Below are positions 7,123 through 13,926 of a stretch of 15,403 bases of DNA, piece after piece. Source of the stretch: Akkermansiaceae bacterium UBA1506 (GTDB lineage Bacteria; Verrucomicrobiota; Verrucomicrobiia; Verrucomicrobiales; DEV007); NCBI GenBank assembly GCA_002323995.1, contig DCQY01000004.1:60478-75880 (forward strand), written 5' to 3'. A model generated the notes under the pieces. It was not told the origin of the DNA. It worked only from the letters and a program-made list of their open reading frames with translations, and searched no databases. Both the position numbers and the translations under genes were made by a program. The stretch's first letter is position 1; each line of letters begins with the position of its first letter.

Positions 7123-7893
7123 TTAGCTTTGTGAATCTTTCTCCAACTCATCGATGGCTTTGAGTGTGCCGGCAATCGTGCCAAAGGTTGGTGCAAACAT
7201 CCACCCAACCAAGGGAATCATCATGAGTAGCAGGTAGCCAGAACCCAGCCCAATGGAGAGAGACTTTCGTTCTTTGACGAAAGCATCGCTGTCGACCAGA
7301 GAGAGCCCCCGGTTTTCGAGAGGAAAATCCATCAGGCCATAGCCAAGAAAGCGTGACTGGGTTAGGAACATCCCGACTGCGGATATCAGCGAACCTATGA
7401 CAGGGACGAAGCCGCAGGCAAAGAAGAGAATGTTGGCGAGCATTTCCCTGAGGATATACTGCAGGTTGATCCTCGCGCTTCGTGCAAAGGATTGGCCGAC
7501 GCTGAGGCTCGTCTTAACAAAGTCTTTGCCTTTAACTGCCTTGAGGGTTTCCTCTGCGATGGTGCCGAGGAACGGAGCCAAAAGAATAAGGGCAAGGTGC
7601 TTATGAATAAAGACAAAGCCGGCCACGAGTGCGAGGAAGGTGAGAATCGCGGTCGTGATAGTCACAGTCTTATCGAGCCACTCCCATGGAATTCTGACAA
7701 GGCCGTCGATCCATCCTGAGATGCCTCCTGCTGCGAAGTAGATCACGGTGACAAGGACAAGGCTTAGCAAGAGGCTGATCGCGCCTGGGAGTATTAGAAA
7801 GGGCCAGAGTTGATACCTGAACAGGGCCTTGGGAACCTGCAGGTAGGCAGTGAAACCGTTGAGGGTATTGGTGGCAATGTGGTGTATCGGCAT
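7123..7893 (-). CDS. EI24/CysZ-like integral membrane protein
   Basis: From ATG 7893 the product has 256 residues. The frame stays open upstream to 7986, but only through an ATT codon and a polar, proline-rich stretch, so the ATG is preferred. Hydrophobic segments at about 30-54, 79-96, 99-112, 151-176 and 212-232 give four or more membrane helices. The start GFTAYLQVPKALF and the central HKHLALILLAPFLGTIAEET followed by VGQSFARSARINLQYILREM match the architecture of the EI24 domain, which includes the sulfate permease CysZ and etoposide-induced 2.4 homologues. A sulfate link would be attractive beside a sulfatase. However, the family is broad and this gene is divergent from, not co-transcribed with, its neighbours. 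Inner membrane; transport role is inferred only. Confidence 0.75.
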   Translation of the reverse strand: MPIHHIATNTLNGFTAYLQVPKALFRYQLWPFLILPGAISLLLSLVLVTVIYFAAGGISGWIDGLVRIPWEWLDKTVTITTAILTFLALVAGFVFIHKHLALILLAPFLGTIAEETLKAVKGKDFVKTSLSVGQSFARSARINLQYILREMLANILFFACGFVPVIGSLISAVGMFLTQSRFLGYGLMDFPLENRGLSLVDSDAFVKERKSLSIGLGSGYLLLMMIPLVGWMFAPTFGTIAGTLKAIDELEKDSQS

Positions 7894-7913
7894 GAAACGA
7901 AAAGGCTGAAGAG

Positions 7914-7995
7914 GATCAGGTGAATGAGGGCAACCTAGTGGATTGTCTTTCCATCGCAAGACTGCAAGTAATGGTCTCAGGCGCAATACCTGATC
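7914..7995. repeat. 8-bp inverted repeat in the divergent intergenic region
   Basis: GATCAGGT at 7914-7921 and its perfect complement ACCTGATC at 7988-7995 are 74 bp apart, between the EI24-like gene (leftward) and the SASA esterase gene (rightward). Two arms about seven helical turns apart could be half-sites of a looped operator, or a chance match. No other regulatory signal was recognised in this gap. Confidence 0.2.
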
Positions 7996-8038
7996 AAGCC
8001 CCTCGACGGTTGCAGCGAAAATTCTAAGGTTGGGAACG

Positions 8039-9604
8039 ATGAATCGACTTCTCCAAACCCTCTCAGTCGGCGCACTGATGCTGACGATTTCTCAGGTGAC
8101 TTCTCTCGCTGAAACCCTGTCATTACCTCATTTTTTTAGTGACCACATGGTCTTGCAGCGGGAGGTCCCTTCCGCCGTGTGGGGTAAGGCAGCTCCAAAC
8201 ACGGAGGTGAAGGTTTCGTTCAAAGGGAATTCGGGGAAGGTCACTTCTGATGAGCAGGGCAACTGGCGCACGGCGGTTGTGACCGGGGCGGCGGACGCTA
8301 AGGGTGCTGAACTGGTTATCACATCGGGCGAAGAGAAAATCGTGATCAATGATGTGCTGGTCGGTGAGGTCTGGCTGGCATCTGGTCAGTCCAACATGGT
8401 CTGGACCGTGGATCGGGCGGAGCAATATGCCGAGGAAATTGCCAAGGCTGACTTTCCTGAGATGCGATTCTTCAATGCGCCTACAGTGACAGCAGTCGAG
8501 CCGCAGGATGATATCGAAGGGAAGTGGACTTCGGCCAACTCCGAAACGGTTGGTGGTTATTCAGCAGTGGCCTATTTCTTTGCCAAGAAACTGCATGGCG
8601 AGCTGAATATTCCCGTCGGAGTCATCAAGACGGCTTGGGGAGGCAAGCCAGTTGAAACCTTTACCAGTCGTGAGGCGCTCTCCACCCTGCCTGGAACAAA
8701 AAAACTGGTCGACGCCGTCCTTTTGGCAGATTCCGATTACGATCCAGAAAAGGCTCAGAGTTTCTACGAGAAGCGACTCGCTAGCTGGAAAACAGCCTCT
8801 GCTGACTGGAAGGAAAAGCCGGAAGAGCAGCGTGGTCGGGCTCCACGAAAGCCGGTGTCCCCGAAGCGCCCACTCGATACCGAGGGCAAGCCCGGCGTGC
8901 TTTTCAATTCGATGATCCATCCGTTCGTGGGCTACACGATTCGGGGAGCGATCTGGTATCAAGGTGAGGGTAATGCCAAGGAGGGGGCGGTTCCCTATGA
9001 CAAGACCCTGCCGCTAATGATTAATGACTGGCGAACGCGCTGGGACGACGAGTTCTCCTTCTACTATGTGCAACTGGCTAATTTCCGCCAGCCGACGACC
9101 AAGCCGGGTGATGACGATCCGTGGCCTCTTCTCCAGAATCGGATGCGCCTTGTGCTCGATACCACGCCGAAAACAGGAATGGCGATCATCAATGATGTAG
9201 GTGAAGCCGACGACATTCACCCGTGGAACAAGCATGATGTGGGTGATCGTCTTGCTCTCTGGGCGTTAGCCAAAGACTATGGTAAGGATCTCGTGGCCCA
9301 CTCCGGCCCACTCTACCGGGCTGTCAAATTTCGGGATAAAGAAGCCCGCGTATTCTTTGACCAGGTCGGCAGCGGACTCGGGGTTCGAGGTGGCGGAAAA
9401 CTGAAGCGTTTTGAAATCGCGGGGGAAGACAAGGTCTGGCATTGGGCAAATGCGAGGATCGAAGGCGGGGATTCCGTCGTGGTGTCGAGCAAGACTGTGG
9501 AAGCTCCGGTAGCGGTGCGTTATGCCTGGGCGTCGAACCCAGAAGGTGCTAATTTGATCAACAGCGAAGGTCTTCCGGCTTCGGTATTCCGCACCGACGA
9601 CTGA
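8039..9604 (+). CDS. Sialate O-acetylesterase (SASA family), exported
   Basis: ATG 8039 has AAGG at 8026-8029 nine bases upstream and is preferred to the in-frame TTG at 8030. The product has 521 residues. It starts with a Sec signal (MNRLLQTLSVGALMLTISQV, cleavage near residue 26). An N-terminal beta-sandwich begins with LPHFFSDHMVLQRE. The esterase domain has the nucleophile in ASGQSNM (Ser118), TAWGGKPVE, AIWYQGEGNA near residue 305, and a DxH pair in DDIHPWN (Asp392, His394). These are the SGNH/SASA features of carbohydrate acetylesterases, which remove acetyl groups from sialic acids or from plant and algal polysaccharides. In such bacteria the latter is more likely. It acts outside the cytoplasm. 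The usual FRTDD ending is present, directly followed by TGA and by a coding-like continuation. Divergent from the EI24-like gene. Confidence 0.9.
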   Translation: MNRLLQTLSVGALMLTISQVTSLAETLSLPHFFSDHMVLQREVPSAVWGKAAPNTEVKVSFKGNSGKVTSDEQGNWRTAVVTGAADAKGAELVITSGEEKIVINDVLVGEVWLASGQSNMVWTVDRAEQYAEEIAKADFPEMRFFNAPTVTAVEPQDDIEGKWTSANSETVGGYSAVAYFFAKKLHGELNIPVGVIKTAWGGKPVETFTSREALSTLPGTKKLVDAVLLADSDYDPEKAQSFYEKRLASWKTASADWKEKPEEQRGRAPRKPVSPKRPLDTEGKPGVLFNSMIHPFVGYTIRGAIWYQGEGNAKEGAVPYDKTLPLMINDWRTRWDDEFSFYYVQLANFRQPTTKPGDDDPWPLLQNRMRLVLDTTPKTGMAIINDVGEADDIHPWNKHDVGDRLALWALAKDYGKDLVAHSGPLYRAVKFRDKEARVFFDQVGSGLGVRGGGKLKRFEIAGEDKVWHWANARIEGGDSVVVSSKTVEAPVAVRYAWASNPEGANLINSEGLPASVFRTDD

Positions 9605-9796
9605 GACGATGCGATTTCCGTTGATGTGATTGAGGCCGCTGCCGACGCAGAGGGCCACAAAGAACTCTCCGCAGGGATTAAAGCGTTGGCAGCCAAGAGA
9701 CAGACCTTGGAACGTCAGAGCGAGGAATTCAAATAGGTGGCTGCTGAACATACCAGGCTGATGGAAGAGTGGCGTGCCACTTCTCCAGAGCGGTAA
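9605..9796 (+). pseudogene. Decayed C-terminal tail in frame with the SASA esterase
   Basis: Past the TGA at 9602-9604 the same frame continues for 43 codons to TAG (9734-9736) and another 19 to TAA (9794-9796). It reads as Ala/Glu/Lys/Arg-rich helix: VIEAAADAEGHKELSAGIKA, later RQTLERQSEEFK, then VAAEHTRLMEEWRATSPER. No start codon opens a usable ORF here. From memory, related esterases often continue as FRTDDW, so the TGA may stand where TGG (Trp) once was. Alternatively it could be the leftover C-terminus of another lost gene, such as a sulfatase. Confidence 0.4.
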
Positions 9797-9920
9797 TAAC
9801 CTGATGGCAGCTGCGAATACCCGATCTGACAGCTGAACAGACGGGTAGGGTGGCTACGACATTATCTTGTTAAGAATCGCGTTTCTTTGTTCTAATACAG
9901 GTGAATACTAGAATGCTACC
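9797..9920. other. Spacer with the leader of the sigma-factor operon
   Basis: After the decayed tail, 124 bases remain before the GTG of the sigma gene. They are AT-richer near the right end and contain the candidate promoter at 9867-9896. No RNA gene or terminator hairpin with a T-run was recognised. Confidence 0.5.
9867..9896 (+). promoter_or_regulatory. Candidate promoter of the sigma/FecR/DUF1549/DUF1501 operon
   Basis: TTGTTA (9867-9872, four of six to TTGACA) and TCTAAT (9891-9896, five of six to TATAAT) are 18 bases apart, placing a start near 9903, close to the GTG start at 9921. This resembles a housekeeping promoter. An ECF sigma gene is often also autoregulated, which the sequence alone cannot show. 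Confidence 0.3.
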
Positions 9921-10451
9921 GTGAGCGACCCTAACGACAAACTGACCCAGATAACGCTGCTGTGGACGAATGCCCAACCCTCAGTGGTGGCGTTTATTCG
10001 TTCGATCACGCCACAGTTGGCGGACGCGGAGGATATTCTCCAGGAAACCGCACGCCAGGTCGCAACACGGTTTGATGATTACGATCAGTCACGCCCTTTT
10101 GTGCCCTGGGCAATGGGAATCGCGAAATATAAGGTTCTGGAATGGCGGCGCAAGCAGGCGAGGGGTGGGGTCCTGCTAGAAGAGGATGCGATCGATGCGA
10201 TCAATTTCTCATACACGGAACGTGCCGAAGACTGGCCGGAGGTTGGCAGGGCGATTGACCTTTGCCTGAAGAAGGCTTCGCCGGCTGCCGAGAAGCTGCT
10301 GGTGCTGCGCTACCTCGAAAATTTGAAGCCCGCAGAGATTGCACGGCGGCTCGATTCGAGTGCGAATTCAGTATCCGTTCGTCTGACGCGGGCGCGAACG
10401 GCTTTACGCGAATGCATTCGGAGGCGCCTCAAGGAGGCGGAAATTGGATAA
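9921..10451 (+). CDS. ECF-type RNA polymerase sigma factor (Verrucomicrobium/Gemmata/Solibacter-like group)
   Basis: The product has 176 residues from a GTG start; the ATG at 9913 is in another frame and stops after three codons. Region 2 spans about 15-85, with DAEDILQETARQVATRFDDYD, then FVPWAMGIAKYKVLEWRRKQAR, matching the core-binding and -10-recognising helices. Region 4 spans about 115-170, with LLVLRYLENLKPAEIARRLD and SANSVSVRLTRARTALRECI as the -35 helix-turn-helix. There is no region 3, as expected for ECF factors. It directs RNA polymerase to a dedicated set of promoters. Its TAA overlaps the ATG of the FecR/LamG gene by one base, so the membrane protein is its probable regulator. 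The sigma-70 groups that fit best are those common in PVC bacteria. Only a weak ribosome-binding site precedes the GTG. Confidence 0.9.
   Translation: MSDPNDKLTQITLLWTNAQPSVVAFIRSITPQLADAEDILQETARQVATRFDDYDQSRPFVPWAMGIAKYKVLEWRRKQARGGVLLEEDAIDAINFSYTERAEDWPEVGRAIDLCLKKASPAAEKLLVLRYLENLKPAEIARRLDSSANSVSVRLTRARTALRECIRRRLKEAEIG
10421..10440 (+). promoter_or_regulatory. Shine-Dalgarno of the FecR/LamG gene inside a hairpin
   Basis: A strong AAGGAGG (10431-10437) sits 13 bases before ATG 10451. CGCCTC (10425-10430) can pair with GAGGCG (10434-10439) across a 3-base loop, and the preceding GAGGCGCCTC (10421-10430) is itself palindromic. The ribosome-binding site would thus be masked unless ribosomes finishing the sigma gene open it, which fits translational coupling. 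Because the site lies in coding sequence, protein constraint may explain part of it. Confidence 0.4.
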
Positions 10452-11962
10452 TGGAAAATCCTGACAAAAATATTGATGCCTGGCTCGATGGTGTCCTCGA
10501 AAAAGAGGGATGCCACGAGCTGAACGGATGGATCGTGGCGTCCCCGGAGAACGCTGAATATTTCGCGGAGCGGTCGCACATCCACTCCAGTCTGTTCGAT
10601 TGGGCCAAGGCGATCGGTTCTTGCGGCGTTGATGATGTGGTCGAGTCAGTGGAGTACTCCGTGGCGTCTAACTCGCCGAAGATTCGCGGGAAGGCCAAGG
10701 CAATAGCAGCTGCTGTGGTTGCCGCGCTGTTAGCAGTCTTTCTTTTAAATTCGGATCCGGCTCCTGTCCCGGGTAACCCGGTGGCCGAGCTGATAGAGAG
10801 TTCCGGTGCCAAGCTGGTCTACCACGGACAAGCGATGGCGGCAGAAGAGAAGGTGATTCTTTCTGGGAACTATCAACTCGTTGAGGGGATTGCTTCAATT
10901 GAGTTCGAAACCGGGGTTACTCTTTTGATCGAGGCTCCGGCTGAGTTTCGTATGGCGTCGTCTGAGTTGGTCGAACTGAGCAGTGGTCGCGTCTCGGCCC
11001 ATGTGCCGCCGGAGGGCATTGGGTTTACTATTAAAACTCCGTCTGCTGAGGTGGTCGACTACGGAACTGACTTTGCTGTTGAGGTTGGGAAAGACCGATC
11101 CAGTGAAGTTCACGTATTTGAAGGGGAGGTGAAAGTGCAGCTACGCGAAGGGGAGACGGACCCGGTCCGACTCCTGACCAACGACGCGACGCGGATCGAG
11201 TATGAAACGGATGTCCCGCTTGGAATTCCGGTCGATAACGATCGTTTTCTCCGCAGCCTTGATGAACCGGCCATGGAATACTCTCGGATCATTCGCGAGA
11301 TGAATCCGGTGGTTTACTTCCGTATGGGAATCCCCAAGGAAGGAAAGGTGATGAAAAACCTGGGAGGCCCGATCGACGGCCAGTTGATGGACGGTGCTTG
11401 CAAGCGTCCTCCGTTTGCTCCCGGCCGTGTTGGATCATCGGTCAAGTTTGAGGGCCCCGGCGTCAGCCCCCATGTGGTAGCTTACAATTATCCCAAGGCG
11501 GAAGGGCCGATTTCTGTCTCCGCGTGGGTTCGAGCTGGGAGCTGGTCACGGCGGGGATGCATTGCGGCGAATGAGAATAAAAATGTGTTGGGTCAATTTC
11601 GACTGGGATTCGATCGTGACTCCGGAAGGATTAAGGTGAGAGTGCGGGATGACGAGAATCGAGAAGTACAACTCATCGATCCGGAGGTTCTTCCGTTGAA
11701 GGAGTGGCAACACATTGTCTTTGTAGCTGACGGCGAGACCCTGCGCCTGTTCCGGAACGGTCAGGAGGTGGCCTCAGCCGAATGCGGTCTGATCAGTAAC
11801 CCCCGCAATACAAGTGCCGATCAATTGTTTGTTGGCGCACAGGACAATCGCGATGGAAAAATGACCCACTTTTGGCATGGGCGCATCGATGAGATTGCTC
11901 TGTTCAATCACCCGCTAACAGATGCAGATATCATGAAGCAGTATCAGTCGGTTTCCCAATAA
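10451..11962 (+). CDS. FecR-type membrane anti-sigma/regulator with C-terminal LamG domain
   Basis: ATG 10451 overlaps the sigma stop (TAATG) and gives 503 residues. The frame is open back to 10262, but that part only shadows the sigma gene. Residues 1-50 (IDAWLDGVLE, GWIVASPENAEYFAER) resemble the short cytoplasmic anti-sigma region of FecR-like proteins. A single membrane helix is at about 82-100. Residues 115-232 are a FecR domain, with SGAKLVYHG, GVTLLIEAPAEFRM, ELSSGRVSAHVP, GFTIKTPSAEVVDYGTDFAV and VHVFEGEVKV. Residues 340-500 form a LamG/concanavalin-like domain, with SVSAWVRAG, WQHIVFVADG, LFRNGQEVAS and GRIDEIALFNHPL. The outer lectin-like domain could bind a glycan or cell-wall ligand and signal inward to the sigma factor. 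That role is inferred from FecR systems. Confidence 0.88.
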   Translation: MENPDKNIDAWLDGVLEKEGCHELNGWIVASPENAEYFAERSHIHSSLFDWAKAIGSCGVDDVVESVEYSVASNSPKIRGKAKAIAAAVVAALLAVFLLNSDPAPVPGNPVAELIESSGAKLVYHGQAMAAEEKVILSGNYQLVEGIASIEFETGVTLLIEAPAEFRMASSELVELSSGRVSAHVPPEGIGFTIKTPSAEVVDYGTDFAVEVGKDRSSEVHVFEGEVKVQLREGETDPVRLLTNDATRIEYETDVPLGIPVDNDRFLRSLDEPAMEYSRIIREMNPVVYFRMGIPKEGKVMKNLGGPIDGQLMDGACKRPPFAPGRVGSSVKFEGPGVSPHVVAYNYPKAEGPISVSAWVRAGSWSRRGCIAANENKNVLGQFRLGFDRDSGRIKVRVRDDENREVQLIDPEVLPLKEWQHIVFVADGETLRLFRNGQEVASAECGLISNPRNTSADQLFVGAQDNRDGKMTHFWHGRIDEIALFNHPLTDADIMKQYQSVSQ

Positions 11963-13875
11963 TGAGACTATTCTTAAATTCCCTGCTCCTTTGCTTCTTC
12001 GTCTTCAGCTCTGAAGTGGAGGCGCGTACCAAGGAAGAACGCTTGGCTGCCAAGGCGGCCCGTGAAGCGAAGGAACCCCCATTCCCTGAGGGGCTCAAGC
12101 AGTATCCCGAGGTCAAGCCGGCGCCGCCCGTGGCCATTGATGTGGAGCTGGTGCTGAGTCGCCAGCAGATTGCGAACGCGGCCTCTGTGATTGACGAGCA
12201 TATTGCCAATGGGCTCGCCAAAGCTGAAGTGAAAGCCAATCCGGCCGCGAGCGAAGAAGCGCTTTTGAGGAGACTTTATCTCGATATCATTGGCCGAATT
12301 CCCTCTGACGATGAAGCCGACCGGTTCTTTGCCAGTAGAGATCCTGACAAGGTTGCTGATTTGATTGATGAGCTACTAGTCTCCGATGGCTATCGTTTGC
12401 ATCAATTTACCTGGATGGGGGACATGCTGCGCCACAAAAGCGAGGGAGCTCGACGTGGGGACTTCGCGCTTTATGATCGCTGGCTCAAGGATCAGTTGAA
12501 AATGAATCGCCCATGGAATGAGGTGGTTTATGAAATGCTCACGGCGAAAGGCAGCCTCGCGACCTCAGGGCCGGCCGGCTATTTGATGCGCGACCCGGGA
12601 ATGCCACTCGATAATCTCGCGAATACCCTGACAATCTTTCTTGGCGCCAATGTTTCCTGCGCGCAGTGTCACGATCATCCGCTGGCTCAGTGGACTCAGC
12701 AGGAATTCTATGAGATGGCCGCCTTCTTCGGGTCGAGTGAGGTGAGCGCTCGTGATCCTCGGAAAATCAGCAAAAAACTGGCAACGAATGCGCTTTCGAA
12801 GCAGGACTTGATTAAGGTAGTGGCGCAGAACATGGCCAGTATTACTGAATTGGGTGCTCAGGAATTGGTTTATCCGGAAGACTACGCTTATGATCACGCT
12901 AAGCCGGGTGATCCAGTTGTGCCTATGCTGCTGTCATGGGGCGGTGACGATTTTAAAGGTGCGGCATACCAGGTGGATACCGAGAACCCGACCGAGCTGC
13001 GTCATAGTTTTGCGAGCTGGATGACCCACCCAGAGAATCCACGTTTCGCGACGACGATCGCCAATCGTCTCTGGAAGAAAAATTTCGGAATTGCGGTTCA
13101 GGAACCTGTTGAAGACATGGACGATCCTCGTCTCGCCTCCAATCCGGCACTGCTGGCGTTTCTCGGACAAATCGTGGTGGCGGCCAAGTTCGATCTGCGT
13201 GAATACCAGCGGGTGCTCTACAACACGAAGACTTACCAGGCCGAAGCCAGCGTGACGCCGCCGATTGGCGACATCGATGACTTCGCGTTCCCGGGCCCTG
13301 TGCTGCGCCGCATGACCGCAGAGCAGGCATGGGACTCCATTCAGACGCTGATTGCCGGGACAAAGATCGATAGCTACGAAACGGACTACTCGCACTATGT
13401 CACCAAATTTGCGTTTCCGTTTGATGATTTTACCGATGAGGAAATCTACAACACGGCTCTGGCGATGAAAGCATCAGGCTACCTGACGAAAAAGGAGAGG
13501 CAGCGAGGTCTTGATCTCCGGGCCTCCGCGCTACAGCAGCCAGAGAGACCGGATCACTTTCTGAGGATGTTTGGTCAGTCTTCGAGAGAGCTGATCGACG
13601 ATGGCAGCCTCGAGGGGAATATCCCACAGACCCTGGTGCTGATGAATGGCCAAATTCAGGAAATGGTTTCAGCGCGTGATGCCAGGTTGATTCGCAAGGC
13701 GAAGTCTCTTGATTCGATGGATGACCAGGTAGAATTTCTCTATCTCAGCTTCTTCAGTAGGAAGCCGACCGAAAAGGAGTCTGATCGCATCAAGCAGGCG
13801 ATGGAGGAGGGAACATCGATTCCCGATCTCGCCTGGGTCCTTTTTAACACACCTGAATTTCTTTTTGTTCAGTAG
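11962..13875 (+). CDS. Exported DUF1549/DUF1553 protein with a CxxCH motif
   Basis: The ATG overlaps the stop of the FecR/LamG gene by one base (TAATG). No Shine-Dalgarno sequence precedes it, so it probably depends on re-initiation. The product has 637 residues with a Sec signal, MRLFLNSLLLCFFVFSSEVEA. The N-terminal half is DUF1549, with LRRLYLDIIGRIP near 102-114 and VSCAQCHDHPLAQW, giving Cys233, Cys236, His237 and His239. The C-terminal half is DUF1553, with WMTHPENPRFATTIANRLWK, LLAFLGQ, LRRMTAEQAWDSIQTL, and finally LYLSFFSRKPTEKE and AWVLFNTPEFLF. The CxxCH could attach a c-type haem or bind a metal. Many relatives also carry an N-terminal cytochrome-like domain, absent here. The biochemical function of these large PVC families is not established. 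Periplasmic, paired with the DUF1501 gene that follows. Confidence 0.9.
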   Translation: MRLFLNSLLLCFFVFSSEVEARTKEERLAAKAAREAKEPPFPEGLKQYPEVKPAPPVAIDVELVLSRQQIANAASVIDEHIANGLAKAEVKANPAASEEALLRRLYLDIIGRIPSDDEADRFFASRDPDKVADLIDELLVSDGYRLHQFTWMGDMLRHKSEGARRGDFALYDRWLKDQLKMNRPWNEVVYEMLTAKGSLATSGPAGYLMRDPGMPLDNLANTLTIFLGANVSCAQCHDHPLAQWTQQEFYEMAAFFGSSEVSARDPRKISKKLATNALSKQDLIKVVAQNMASITELGAQELVYPEDYAYDHAKPGDPVVPMLLSWGGDDFKGAAYQVDTENPTELRHSFASWMTHPENPRFATTIANRLWKKNFGIAVQEPVEDMDDPRLASNPALLAFLGQIVVAAKFDLREYQRVLYNTKTYQAEASVTPPIGDIDDFAFPGPVLRRMTAEQAWDSIQTLIAGTKIDSYETDYSHYVTKFAFPFDDFTDEEIYNTALAMKASGYLTKKERQRGLDLRASALQQPERPDHFLRMFGQSSRELIDDGSLEGNIPQTLVLMNGQIQEMVSARDARLIRKAKSLDSMDDQVEFLYLSFFSRKPTEKESDRIKQAMEEGTSIPDLAWVLFNTPEFLFVQ

Positions 13876-13926
13876 TCTGGGCTGACTTTGAACCTGACAT
13901 TTTCCCCAACCCTTTTCTCCGCGACT

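Noticed and set aside
9266..9751. 161-codon minus-strand frame at the end of the esterase gene
   Set aside because: It is mostly antisense to the clear SASA protein, with no domain or plausible start context.
10262..10450. 63-residue N-terminal extension of the FecR/LamG protein
   Set aside because: It is an out-of-frame shadow of the sigma gene; the TAATG start at 10451 fits the family's N-terminus.
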